Assembly: GCF_000005505.3 (NCBI RefSeq)
Contig: NC_016134.3
Span: forward strand, 31,558,150-31,622,149
Direction of reading: 5' to 3'
DNA length: 64,000 bases
Origin: Brachypodium distachyon
Lineage: Eukaryota > Streptophyta > Magnoliopsida > Poales > Poaceae
The first letter of the stretch is position 1; each line of letters starts with the position of its first letter. The position numbers were made by a program, and so were the translations under genes. Below are positions 32,816 through 46,200 of this stretch, piece by piece. Under the pieces are notes generated by a model, which made no database searches, was not told the origin of the DNA, and saw nothing but the letters and a program-made list of their open reading frames with translations.

Positions 32816-35800
32816 ATGGTACATCTCGAGGAGGTTCATGAGGTTACCGGCGCCGGCACTGCCGGCGGCCATGATGATGATGATGAACATCGGCAGCTGA
32901 CCGTCGCCGTCAATGGCGGAAGCGGCAAGAAGAAGAAGAAGATGCTGATGAAGAAGGAGAAGCATGAGGTGGTGCCGCAGCTGCGGTTCCCGCCGGGGTT
33001 CCGGTTCGAGCCGACGGACATGGAGCTGCTGGAGGTGTTCCTCCGCCGCAAGATTGACGGACGGAAGCTGCCTCTTGAAGTCATCTTCTTCGATGTCCCC
33101 ATCCTCAACTGGGAACCCCACAAGCTCGTCGGTACGTAAGCCCAGATGATCAGCTTAGTTAATCCAATATGTCCTAATTAATCTTATCAGCTAGCTAGCC
33201 AGGATGATCTCCAATTTTATTTTATTTTTAATTTTTGTTTTGAGGGGTACGTCACGTACCACTAAAAGAATAGCGCCGGTTAATTCTGGAATAATCCAGA
33301 GAAATGTGACACCCATGTCATTTTAAATTTTAATTGTAAGAGATGCACGATTGCAATCCGAGAACATCTCTCGTAGATGCATATATTAATTTTTCGTAAG
33401 TTTAGGCACCAGAATGTGACCTTCGGGGCTGAACTCTTGTGTGCAGCCAGCAGCATACCTTGCTGGATTGATCTCTAAATTAAGTGAGACAGATTGATCT
33501 GTACATGTATACCCAACAACTTGGTTCCTTTTTTTTTTGCTGAGTTTTAATTTCTGGACCGATGAGTTTGTTGATTCTAGACAATTAATGCATGTTTGTA
33601 TTGAATTAGTTCATGCATGCTGATCGAACAAATTCATTAATGACAGTCGGTTTTGATTTGACGTCAAATGTGTAGAGGCACGAAAGGCATATGGGGTGGA
33701 CAGGTGGTACTTCTTCACCAAGAGGGAGCCGTGCCTGACGAACAAGGAAGGCGATCCTCGGCGAAAGTTGAACGACGTGGTTGGGGTGTCGGCGGGTTGG
33801 AAGAGCTCAGGGAAGACAGAGGAGTTCTTCCGGGGCCCGTCGGGGCAGCTCGTCGGGACCAGGAAGCTCCTCGTCTACTATATAGGAGGTGAGGCCGACA
33901 AGTGGACCATGCATGAGTACATCTTGGCTGATTGCAAAGACCAGGTACATATACTTACACACGTGGACCCCTTTTTGAAAATAAAATAGGCGCACGTACG
34001 TGCATATATTTTGCTTGTCTACGGACATCTCGTTTCAAAAATAAAACTTGGAAGTTCATGCCTTGATCAGTTTAAAATAGCGCGCTATTTCCTCACTATA
34101 GCGTCGCTATAGCATATCTGAAGACCCGACGCTACGTTTAAGCAATTTTCCTCGCTATGCCGCTATTTTTGATATTAATTAGCATGCTAAATGACGCTAA
34201 ACGCTATATGCTATAGCATCGCTAAATATTATAGCGTCCAAAATTCAAATAGTACCACGTCGGTCTAAAGACCATGTTCAAAATCTCCCACTCTTAGTCT
34301 CTCAGACCTAACCACTTCCACAATGAGGGCGGAGGCAGCAAATCCGCACAACTCGTGACCGGCGGTGGCGACGACTCCTTCCTCCAACTCACAACAGACC
34401 GCCTTTCCTCCAGCTTGCGACCAGAGGCGTCACCTCCAGTGCTTCAATTATGTCTCGTATCTTTTGTTTATGTCATGGATTCGGTCTTCGAAATAATTGG
34501 AGAACTTTTTAGTATGTTGTTATGCTGAAACATTTAATTTTAGGCTAAATTTGATTCATTTTTTTGCAAAACGCTATTTGAAATAGCGCGCGCTATAGCA
34601 CGCTATAGCATCTGGATGAGACCGGCGCTAAATGCCATAGCGCGCTATTTAAAAACATGATGATCGATGTGAAAGGAAAATTGAAATTGTGCTGATCAGT
34701 ATTTTGCTTATACAGTACTCCTACTAATTTCCTTGGTTTTCAAATGATTATTCGTATAGCATATATGTCTTGCTAATTAGTTAGGCCCGAATATCCATCC
34801 ATACACGTGTAGTGCAATTGATCATCAATCGGTCTACGTGTAACATATATATGAGCTTAATCGATCAATATATTGTCTCTACATGATTGTAATTAACACA
34901 GCTTTTTTTAATTAATGGCTGCAGATGGATCAGTTCGTTCTATGCACGATCCAAGAAAAGAAATACATTGACGCTAATTGTAAGAGACGTAAGAGGATAT
35001 CAGATGGTAGCAAGGAGCCGTCGACGAGGAAGAAGAAAACTGCAGCCACCACCTCTCAGCAGCCGGAGCAGGCCACAGAGCATGAAGAGACCTCAGTTTA
35101 CTCAGATGAGCATCATCTATCTTTGCAGGAAGAACACCTCATGACACCACTGCCATTGTTGGAGCACGGGCAACATCACCACCAATCCTTGCAAGAAGAA
35201 CACGCCATGACGTTATATGAGCCGATTACTGCTACCCATGGCACTGACCTACACGAAGGATACCTAGATGGAGATCACCATAATTACAATGTCGATGTCG
35301 ATACGGAAGAGCAAACATTAGCATACAACGATGGATTCTTTGAGACACCATTGATGATGATGCCCCAACAACATGTCTACCAAGCTTCAGTAGAAGAGAT
35401 GGAGTTACAGACAACATATGGCTTGAACCAATCCACCATTCTATTCAACTATCAGTACGCGAGTGAACATCAGCTCAACAATGCCATGGACCCGGTCGTC
35501 TACGCAAATGACAATCAGGGGCAGCAGTTGACGATATGTGATGATTACACAAGTCAAATCTCCTCACAAGTAGTCAATACCATGGAGTGTGCTAATTGCC
35601 ATGATCATCATCAGCTCTGTCAGCAACCCACAGCACAGGGGTATTACCAGAAAACAGGAACTTTAGAAGATATTTTGGGATGCCCTCTGCGACCAGGCTC
35701 GCTTGACACAAGCCCGGACACCGTGTTCGAAGGACCGGAGCCGCTTTCTTATGCAGCACCTGGTGACGATGCTGAAGGTGACCTAAGTAATGACTGTTTT

Positions 35801-35911
35801 GGTGATAACCTAGTTGACAACAATGGTTGCAACGATGCAACAATGGCGTTGTTGCCAGATGAGGAGGGCAATATGGGGACGAATGGCGGCAGAGAGTGGA
35901 TGATGTGGTGA
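32816..35911 (+). CDS. Divergent NAC-domain transcription factor, tandem copy 1
   Basis: Exons 32816-33131, 33676-33944 and 34925-35911 give 523 aa. The NAC DNA-binding domain begins at about residue 55 and is cut by introns in the usual NAC positions. Subdomain A is FPPGFRFEPTDMELLEVFLR, with Glu replacing the common His of GFRFHPTDEEL. Then come KLPLEVIFFDVPILNWEPHK, DRWYFFTKRE and TRKLLVYYIGGEADKWTMHEY, ending MDQFVLCTIQEKKY. A basic stretch (KRRKR, RKKK) follows as a likely NLS. The rest is a Gln/His/Asp/Glu-rich C-terminus typical of a NAC activation region. The last codons overlap a GTGAGT motif (end of CDS), so an additional 3'-terminal intron is possible. DNA target unknown. Intron 2 carries a TIR element. 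Confidence 0.9.
34071..34655. mobile_element. TIR element in NAC copy 1 intron 2 (hAT-like)
   Basis: Ends GTTTAAAATAGCGCGCTAT and, inverted, GTTTTTAAATAGCGCGCTAT. The subterminal regions are rich in AGCGC and CTATAGC motifs in both orientations. About 585 bp, no transposase. It is absent from the corresponding intron of NAC copy 2. A clean target duplication could not be identified, so the superfamily is tentative. Confidence 0.65.
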
Positions 35912-37343
35912 GTGTGGGTACTATCCGGTGTTGTTTTTTGTGTGGGCCTTGATGTCATTGATCCATGGGTATGTTGCCCCTTTTGGATTTTGGATTATTT
36001 ACAAGAACAAACAATTTATATATATTTTGCTACTTATTTACGTGAGTGTCGCTTCTTTTTTTACCTTGTACTACAGGGATCTTTTTATTTATCTTGTAAC
36101 TATTTGGTCATCTGCATCCGCATCTCTTGCATGTGACGCAATTAATGCAAAGCTTATTGTTCACGTTGTGGAGAGAACACAAGTATATATACAATTGTGA
36201 TAACATAGCAAAAGTACTCTGCTTACTGTTTGGAAGGGAAAGCTTCTGCTGCTCCCCTGTTCCTCCCGAGCTTCTCTGTACTTACTGTTTGGAAGGGAAG
36301 TTCCCTCGTACTTCACCTAGATTACAGATTACACAATTTGTGCTGATATGGATGTGACTACCTAATGTCATTGCTAGATCTGAATGTACTGGATGGATGC
36401 AGAGGGCGGGGTCCCCCTCTTTTTCTAAATAATAATAATAATAATAATAATAATAACTACTGAATGTACCGATATGAGTGATATGCATGTACGGCTGCTC
36501 CAAATTTGGCATGTCTATGTATGTGAATTTTTCAGTACGTTTTGGGGAATTTTTTTTAGAAACACACTACGTAGTTGACGGGTTGGCTGGTTCTCGCATG
36601 TCTATGCATGTGAAATTTTGAGTACGTTTTGGGGGAATTTTGTGCGTACGTATTTGTGCTGCTCCAAATTCTGCCCATGCCAGTGTGCGTATGTACGTAC
36701 TTGCCGCTCTCATGTCATTGCTCTCTTTCGATGTTTCAAGTTTACTAAGTAGGTCATCAATTCTGTGCAAAAGAAGGGGAAGAGATTGCATTATCAATTA
36801 AACAAATCACAAACAAAACTAGGGGCATTACAGACTTTGCACAACTCTAGACGGAAAAAAAGAGTGTTTTTCACGGATTAAAAAATTGTTATTTCTACCA
36901 CGTAAAAATGTTTCTTCCGATGTACAAATATTGTACTTTAAAACAATTTTTGGGAAAAAAAAAGAATCCGTGAACGGCCTCCTTTAAAAAGTCGCAATGA
37001 TTTTTTTTCCTTAAGATTAATGTCGATGAGGATAGATAACACGTCGTCAGTGCAAAAAGCTTGCGGAGGAAGAAACCATCAGACGGCTGTCCCATCCGTA
37101 CAACTCTATCCGTACGACAACAAGTAACTAACCCGATACCCAACTTTACTACTCCTACAACTCTCCCTCAGAGCACGCGTCATTACAAGCAGTTAATTAA
37201 CGGAATTATTAATCTGCCTGCCTTAGCTAGCTTCCTCTTAATTTCAGACATAATTCTCTAGCCAGCTTAGCTTAAGCTAACCCCTTGCCATAAACCGAGC
37301 CCATCTCTTCCACATCCCACAATCAACCGATCTCCATAGCTCC
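35912..37343. other. Spacer between the NAC copies
   Basis: 3' region of copy 1, an (AAT)n microsatellite at 36428-36456, two related segments with GTACGTTTTGGGG near 36535 and 36622, and the duplicated NAC promoter from about 37080. No gene. Confidence 0.55.
36428..36456. repeat. (AAT)n microsatellite
   Basis: About ten tandem AAT/ATA triplets in the spacer between the two NAC genes. Confidence 0.9.
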
Positions 37344-39517
37344 ATGGTGCACCTCGAGGAGCTTCATCATCAGGTCGCCGGCGCCGGCGGCCATGATGAA
37401 CATCAGGAGCAGCAGCAGCAGCTGATCGTCGCCGTCGTCGATGGCGGCGGGGAGGAGGAGAAGAAGAAGAAGGAGAAGGAGAAGCATGAGGTAGTGCCTC
37501 AGCTGAGGTTCCCGCCGGGGTTCCGGTTCGTGCCGTCTGATCTGGAGCTGATGGATGTGTTCCTCCGTGGCAAGATCGACGGCCGGAAGCTGCCGCTTGA
37601 GGTCGTCTTCTTCGAGGTCCCAATCCTCAACTGGGAGCCCGACAAGCTCGTCGGTAAGCATCCATCCAGCCCAGATGATGATCAGCTTAATTAATCGAAT
37701 CGATTATACTGGTAATTGGATGATCAGCTAGCTAAGTTAGCCAGAATGATCTATTTAGCGTCCGTGCGTCTTTTGATTTGTCTGAATGCATGAATGAATT
37801 CGATCGATCTCCAAATTAAGCGAGACAGATTGATCTGTATATACCCACCCAACGACTAGTTTGTTGATCGATCCTAGGTAATTACTAGGGGTTTTTCTTG
37901 ATTTAAGCTTTTTCTGGATCGACGAGTTTGTTGATTCTAGTTAATTATAAATGCATGTTTTGTGACGAATTAGTTCATCCATGCTGATCGGTCGAATTAA
38001 TAGATCGATAGACGGAATGTTAATGATGATCGGTTTTGATTTGACGTGACACGGTTAACTGTAGAGGCGCGAAAGGCGTATGGGACGGATAGGTGGTACT
38101 TCTTCACCAAGTGGGAGCAGTCGACGACGAACAAGGCAGGCGAGCCGCGGCGGAAGCTGCACGACGTGGACGCGACCTGGAAGGCCACGGGGTCCCGGAC
38201 TACCGTCCGCCGGGGCTCGGGCCCGGCGGGGGTGGTCGTCGGGACCAAGAAGCTCCTCACCTACCATGTCGGAGGCGACGTCGGCAACTGGAGCATGCAT
38301 GAGTACCTCTTGGATGGCACAGACCAGGTACATTAGTAGTATTTGAAGAAAGTTCATGCTTTGATCATTTGTATGATGTGGTGGAAAATACTTCCTTCGA
38401 TCCATAACAAGTGTCGGGGATTCAGTACAAAGTTATGACAAATTCATACCAAATCTCCGGCACTTATTGTGGATCAGAGGGAGTAGCATATATGATTTGG
38501 CTTGCTGATTAATGGATGCAGATGGATCAGTTCGTCCTGTGCACGATTCAAGAAAAGGTACACTGCAATGGCAAGAGACGCAAGAGGCCGGCAAAGGAGC
38601 TGCTGCCCAAGAGGAAGAAGGAGGAGGCTGCAGCCAGTGGTAGCAGCCAGTCCCAGTCCCAGTCCCAGCAGCAGCCGGAGCAGGAAGAGACCACGGCTTA
38701 CTACTCTGACCCGCTGCCGCCCCCATTGTCGGAGCACGGGCAATACTATGATCAGTACCATCTAGCTGCTTTGCAAGAAGAAGATGAAGACGAAGAGTTC
38801 CCCATGGAGCTGGAGCCGCTGCTGCCATTGTTGGAGCACAGGCAATATTACCACCCCCAAGCTTCCTTGCAAGAAGAACACGCCGTGGCGTTCGGCGCTG
38901 ACCCGCTAGAAGGATACCTAGATGGAGATCACCATGATTACCCGCTTGTTGATGTTGCTACAGAAGAAGAGGACACATTAGCATACAACGGATTCGGCGC
39001 GTTAGAGCCGCCATTGATGATGCCTCAAGATCAGCATGGTTACCAAGCTTTGCTGCTAGAAGAGATGAACATTGAATACTACATGCAGCAGCTAGACCGC
39101 AATCAGGGGCAGCAGTCGATGTGGGGTCAAAATCAAATATCCTCCCAAGTCAATGAGTATACTTGTTGGCATGGTCATCATCTCTACCAGCAATCTGCAG
39201 CACAGAAAACAGGAACTTTGGAAGACATGTTTGGATGCCCAGACACCGTGCTTCAAGAACAGGAGCCACTCTCTCATGAAGCACCATCTGGTGATGATAC
39301 TAGAGGTGATCTTGTTTTCTTGGTAAATGGCAACAATGGTGGCAAAGATGCAAGAATGGCGTCGCATGTGTGCCAACATGGGGGAGAAGGGCAGCATAAG
39401 AGTACTATGGATATGGTGAGTTTTAATTACCGCGGCGGTGATAACCTAGTTGTCCGCTGTTGTCTCTTGTGTGTCAAATCATGTGAATCCTGTAATACAC
39501 AGGTGGATTTTAATTAG
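37344..39517 (+). CDS. Divergent NAC-domain transcription factor, tandem copy 2
   Basis: Exons 37344-37653, 38065-38327 and 38522-39517 give 522 aa with the same intron positions and phases as copy 1. The NAC domain reads FPPGFRFVPSDLELMDVFLR, KLPLEVVFFEVPILNWEPDK, DRWYFFTKWE, TKKLLTYHVGGDVGNWSMHE and MDQFVLCTIQEKVH. Basic KRRKRP and KRKKEE stretches could direct nuclear import. The C-terminus is Gln/Glu-rich and shares YLDGDHH and KTGTLED blocks with copy 1. An optional fourth exon is possible: ATG-GTGAGT at 39415 and ACACAG near 39502 would remove 87 bases and give a shorter tail ending VDFN. Function by family is transcriptional regulation; target genes unknown. Confidence 0.9.
38389..38485. 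mobile_element. Stowaway-like MITE in NAC copy 2 intron 2
   Basis: TA-flanked, about 97 bp. Ends CTTCCTTCGATCCATAACAA and TTATTGTGGATCAGAGGGAG are inverted repeats. Not present in the intron of copy 1. Confidence 0.75.
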
Positions 39518-40271
39518 TTTATGGGGAAGACGTTTTAGGAAGTAAACCAATTTCTTGTTGCTATATACCTTTATTATAGGGCTTTGATGTCATTGATCGA
39601 TGGCTATGTTGCCCTTTCTCGCATTTTGCTTGATATGACAATGAAACTATATGCATTTGCTACTTATCTATGTGGGATTTTTATTATTATCTTTATTTTG
39701 TACTTCAGTGATTTTTTTATATTTTGTAGTCCAACGGTGTTGGTAACTATTTGGGCATTTGCATCCATCTTGCATGTTTGAGATATTCTTCACACTGTGG
39801 AGACAGCACAAGTATATAACTGTTATAGCATAGTAAAAGTGCACTTGTGATATACAATCCATACATAGTAGCTTAATTCCAGATTTTACCTGTATCATAA
39901 TGTTACAAAGAGAGTATATCAAGACTGCTACAAAGTGTCTTCCTGTAGAGATATATAATTCTTTAGGACAACAAATAATTCTTGTGAGCATCTTTACAAG
40001 GTCAGGGATTACATGTATACATCATATAAAAACAAGCTCAGGAAATGCATATGCAGGGGCGTGCAGTTATACTTTATCACATGATAACCAAAATTAAGTT
40101 TTGGTTCCTGGACGTGGGAGGAGAGGTTCAAGAATTTCAAGAATCATCATCACAATTGTTTACCGTGTCAGTAGAAGCCAGGCCCTTATTTCATGGTGTG
40201 CGCGGTGTGAACAATTTGAAACTTAATCTACTGTCTTGATCAATTGTTTCTTCTGATCATTGCTCGAGTAT
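39518..40271. other. Spacer between NAC copy 2 and the LACS gene
   Basis: Convergent 3' ends. AT-rich, with the NAC 3' UTR in the first 250 bases. No gene or clear repeat. Confidence 0.55.
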
Positions 40272-43200
40272 TTACAACTTGGCCCTGCCTGATTCTGCAT
40301 CATGCAGCTGTGCATACATATCTGAGATTTCTTTTGCAAAATACGCTTTCGCTTGTGGTCTTTTGACCTACAGAAGTACCGAAAAGAAGTGTCAGCATTC
40401 GTGTATTTCAAGCCCCTCCAACAGAAAATCAATGGGCCTATCTTGACCCCCGCAGAAAAAGGGCCTACCTTGAATGTTGGGGTGAGGAGACCGTTCTCCA
40501 GTGTGAATGGTTCAGCGATGAGAGCAACGGCTTTGACAAACTCAAAACCTCTTAGCTGATGCAAAAAAAATCATAGAAGTATCAGCAGGAATCATTCGAT
40601 CGTGTGTAGAATAGAGAATTTATGGAGAGAGCATGGAACTCAAGAGTTAAATAGAAACCTGTGCTTCCTTCCCAATAGAATCCATGTCAGCCAGCACGGC
40701 AGCTTTTGCTCTAGGATCAGCACAGAGCTGTCTTAAATCCTCACACTACAGGTTAGCAAGGACAAATTAGAGCATAATCCGGGCAATATAAATACGAAGA
40801 CAAGACTCTTATTCGTGTATTCATGATCCAACCATAGAGTAGAAAAAATATATAGCTGGTCGGCGCTTGCAAATAGAATAGATGTTTTCTAGTAAGGATT
40901 CTTCTTGTTATGTGTTTTTAAGAGATGAAGAAAAGGTCAGACATGCGACAATCAAAGAAATATTACCTGGATACCTTCTGATACAGCCCAAGCCTTCAAC
41001 ACATCTGGCTCAACTGCTATAATGGCAACTAGAGAAGAATTTAAGCTATCACCTGCATCGAAATCAACATATTCAGAATATGATTGGCCAAAAATGATAG
41101 TACAGTAAACAGAAAACTAATGATGACATTACCATATACAAAGCACTGGGCAATGTACTTGCACTTAGCATAGACGTTCTCGATCTTCTCCGGAGCTATG
41201 TATTCTCCTTGAGCTAGCTTGAAAATGTTCTTTTTCCTTAACGCAGGAGCATATATGAAAATTAGTAATTTAGGAAGAGAAGCCAATGAACTATTACACC
41301 AAAGAGAGTCCAGGGAAAATATATTAGATGAAATGGGCTAGCTAGCTTATCCTATGTTTATCATGTATTCTAAGGATAAGCTTGAAACTGTGCTAGATAG
41401 TGGATTCATTCCATTTCAGCCTTTGCAAAGACTTATGGAATTATTATGATTGATGTTCCATACGGAGAGTATAAAAGCAACGGACATATAAGGTGCAATA
41501 GATATAGCAGTATAAATTGAAAGCACAAACCACACCATTGTCATCTTGGTCACAAAAGAAAAGCTTCAGGGAAATACATAGTGTATCTTTAAGTTTTACC
41601 TATCTATAATCTTTAGGCGGCCTCCAGGCAGCCACAAACCTATGTCCCCAGTATGCAACCAACCATCCTCATCAATGACCTCCCGTCTGCAGGTAACAGA
41701 ACACACTTATTCAATCTTATTATAGTTGATAATTTTACAAAATTTCTTCTTCTTTTTAAGAACAAATAGAAGTGAGAAGATATCATGTTACGTTTGAATT
41801 TCATCTTTATAGTAACCAAGGAATATTGTAGGTCCCCGGACACAAATTTCTCCACGAGGATATGGTTGATCTTCAGATGTGTAGTTCATTTCTGGGACAT
41901 CCACGAGTTTAACCTCTGAAAATACAAACAGGATTTCCATCATTAGGCATGTGAAAAATTTGTAGAAATATTACAACTTCAATTTTGGACCACAGTTTCG
42001 TTGGTTGCAAGAATAGAAAATTGACATCTTTCACAATGAAATGACATGATTTTATTTCCACGAACATGGTCTAACCAACGTGCATCATTGTATCTTGGTT
42101 ACTGGCAGCATCAAACTAATTGAGAAACTTGAAAGTAACTCACAAAACAAATGTCAAACATAGACTGTAAAATTAAGATTACTAGGGGACAAGTTTCATC
42201 CATGCAATATTTTTCAGTAACATCTGTTGTGTAAATACCACCGGTATTAAATATATTAATTATTAAGAGAAAATGCATACCAAAGTAATCTAACCCATGC
42301 AAATGCACATGCATCATAACTTCACGTTTGCTTCTCCATTTAATATTATTATTAATTTATTACTACATCAAGTTAGGGTTGCAAGTGGGATTCCACCTAA
42401 GTCCCACTTCTAGTTCAATTGAACTAGAAGTGGGACTTAGGTGGGATCCCACTTGCAACCCTACATCAAGTTGACTCATGAGAAATTATCAACACAAGCA
42501 CGAATTTAGCCACGTAGATTCTGTTCCTGCGAAATGGAGCTTACCACAAGCAGGATTTGGAGATCCAACATGACCAATGGATTTATCACCAACATCCATT
42601 GTGCTAATGACACAAGATGTTTCTGTCATTCCATAACCTTCAAGAATTTCACCACCGAAGCATCTATGAAATAAGTATTATGATTAAAAAGCCAAGTTCC
42701 ATATGATAATAATGCTGCACGAAGGGAGCACAAAGTTAGTTAGCTTACATCCTCAGGAATTCCATTACATCTGGCGACAATGGAGAAGCACCTGAAGACA
42801 TAAGTCTTACTCGTCCACCAAGCCTTGCTTTTATTTTGTTAAATACCAACTTATCCCACATAGGTGATGGATTTCGTCCTATAATAACATAAAGAGTAAC
42901 AAGAAATGTTATTATACATATTGGTGGTAAAAAAATCCAACCAAATGATGTCATATAGTTGGATTTTTTTTTTTTGAGGAAAATGGCAGGAGCTCTGCCA
43001 TTCAATTAAGAAGAGAAAGAGTACAAGTAGCTTTGGGAAAAGGGGTCAAAGCTAGAAAGAAACCCCCCCATTACAACGGACTACACGCTCAAATCCGGCG
43101 CGCCTACAACTGATGGCCTAGTGGCCATCTTGAACACCCGATACTCCTCATAACAAGAAAAAGCGACCGCATCCTCATCCTTGTCTTGGTGCTGACAAAT

Positions 43201-46200
43201 CCGGCGATTCCTCTCCTTCCAGACACTCCAAAAATATATAGATGATAAGACTGTCGAAGTCAGTATAATCAAATTTCTTGGCTAAGTCAGATGTTACAAG
43301 TTGTAGTCAACAGAAGTAAAACTAACCGACTATGTGCCATCTGTTAAGAAACTCTGAACAGCTTACAGTTTTTATTTTCGGCGCAAGTGGACCATTTTAT
43401 TTTAGAAACACTGACCTATATGAAAGATCAATATACATGAGTGTCAAAATGGCCACCTACACCTTTCATATTTCTAGTTAGCAATCACACAATCATTACA
43501 CCCATGCCATCTAGACATTGTTTGGACAGAAAGGGATGTAACCTATATATTTAGAAAAAAAAAGAACTGCTAAATGATTCCTTACCATTAATAATAGCTT
43601 GCCTCTTGGCATGATATGCAACATTAAATAACCGTTCTTTCATACCACCAGATTCCTTCACAGCATTTGTAATTCTACATAAAGAAGCAACTAGTTGGTT
43701 TAACAGGTCAAACACGGGATGGAAGGACAATAACCTCACATCACAAAGATACGACTAGCCATTATCCCCACCAAAGACAAAAATGTCTAATTATTTGTAT
43801 AGATATATTACGCGGCATAAATTCTGTTATATAACCGGGGAACGCTTGCAAATATTGTTGGTCTTAGAGTAGCAAGATCATCCATCAGCTTCAAATTATC
43901 CTGGAAATTGATGGAAATTACTCATTAAAAATGATGAAAATATTTAATAGTTGAAGGTGTGAAAGATTAGCATGGCAGTAAAGAACTAAATATGTGTATC
44001 TGTAAATGCTACAGAAAGTGCTCACTTCTTATAGATTGGTAAACAGACAGGGATAAACCTTATATGGATTCGGTTGAGTTATGCAAACAAGGGAAGTCAG
44101 CCCTGCGGTAGCCATGTGATGGTTGCATTGATGCCACAGTGCAACTGTCATGTGGGACCAGCACTACAGTCGGCACCACAAGCCCAAGGAGGGGGGGACC
44201 AGACCACTCTAGGTTTAGACATAAGCCTTTTGTCTCTAAGATTTGTTGCTTTATTTATTTCCGAAGTCATGTTAGTTATATGGATAAGAATCGCTGCATT
44301 AATTCAGTTTATATCTCTTTTGTTAGACCAGATAATATATAAAGCTGCAGTCTTCATATTTGGTTATCAAGGAATAAACCCAAGAAAAGGGAGCTGTTCT
44401 TCCACAGCCCCAGTACCAAGGTGCTCAAACCCGAGCCTCACGTCCTCAACCCCCAACCTCTCATGATTACTAGCACATGGCAGCAAAGGTGAAAAATAAG
44501 ATTTGTGCAAACACTGAGGTGGTTGTGGTAGCAGGTAACTATAATATTATCTTGACGACTCATTATTGGTGTTAGATTAATCTTCGAATGACTGACAGAA
44601 TTGTCAAGAAACAATCCAAAGTCCCATCTAGAAACAACTCAAATGTGAAACATTCAATATTCCACCTATATCCAGCAATAACTTACAGAAGAACAAACAT
44701 TCTGATATTATCTATTGATTTTATGAATAGAAATCCATATTGTTCTATATAAAGGACAATAAGAATTAAATATATCATCCAACATAGACACATACCCCTT
44801 GGTAGAACCCAATGGCAACACCGCGTTGAAGCAGCCAAATTTGGTTAACTCTCTCGTAAATGTGTGCCAAAGGTAGATATGAGATGTACCTGAAGAGAAT
44901 GATAGACAAGTATGCCAGAAATATTAAGAGCTAGCGTAAAGTGTAAACTGAGTAAGCTATGAAGAACAGGAATGTTTATAAATAAAATTCAGAATCTCAC
45001 ACATCAGAGGGGTAAAACTTAATGACCAAGCTTGATCCTGCTACATTTGCAATTAAGTTCGCATGAGAAAGAACAGCTCCCTGAGAAAAAGATTGGCATC
45101 TAGCTTTATAGGTTTGAAAGGCAAGGGTAAGAGAACCTGCTGATGGAGCAGAGAATAATTAGAGGGATTAGTGTCTTACCTTTGGTGTGCCAGTAGTTCC
45201 ACTGGTGTAGCAGATAGTGGCAACATCTTCAGGTTTTGGAGGCCTAAAGGGTTGCGGACTTGTATGTCCCTGAGTTAAAAATAAAAGGAAATTCAATAGA
45301 AAAGAGGAGCGAACTAATAGGAATGGGCAGCAAACTAGAAGTGGTACTTCCATCTAGTCGAAAATTGAAACAACTAAAGATAATGTATATTGGATACACA
45401 TTTGTTATGGAGTAGGGTTTTAGAGAGAGGTAGGGAATGGCTGTCATCCCAGGAGGCAAGGTAGAAGATATGTTCTTCTATTTTCTTGCTTTATTAATTT
45501 CTCAGTAGAGGGTCTTCTCTTTTTGTTAGGAAACAGTACAGCATACTATTTATTGCCAAAAGAAATAGACCAAGAAGCACAGACCAAACACAGAAACAGG
45601 TACACTAGAGTTTGGGGGAGGATTAAATTGTTGCCTGCTCATAGAGGATCTCTTTATACAGAGGCCTGACGATACAAACAAGTTAAAAAACCCTAGATCT
45701 TATCTCTAATTGTCTCAAGGTTCAAGTTAAGGAGTACCTTCCTAATTTATAGGACAAACTGCCTAATTTAAAGGACAAACAATTTACCAACTAGTTTAAA
45801 TGGCATAATTTTGTGACAATAGTTTATGACAAGCAACCTGTATGGTGATGCACTTTCTAAATAATGCGAAGAACATACCATGATAAATAGGGGTTTTAGA
45901 GCAAGACTAAATAATTATTAAGCAAGCACACCTGGTTGTGTAGCCTGGAGTAGGTTATAATTTCGACTCCAGTAATTGCAGATGCAGATGGCATGTTCTC
46001 ATCGATTCCACCAACTACCTATACATTTATACAGAAAAAATTAGAACGGCAAAAGTTTTCAAAAATCATGACTTCTTCAAATTGCATAAATAATCAACTG
46101 ATCCACACTTACCACTATAAGGCGAACACAAGGCATTTGAGTTATAAAGCTTAAAAGCTGCAATGAACAGATAAATATAAGTAAACGATAGGTTTCAATT

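Noticed and set aside
44074..44466. 130-codon plus-strand frame in a LACS intron
   Set aside because: Intronic, antisense to the gene, no domain; possibly an old insertion but without visible ends.
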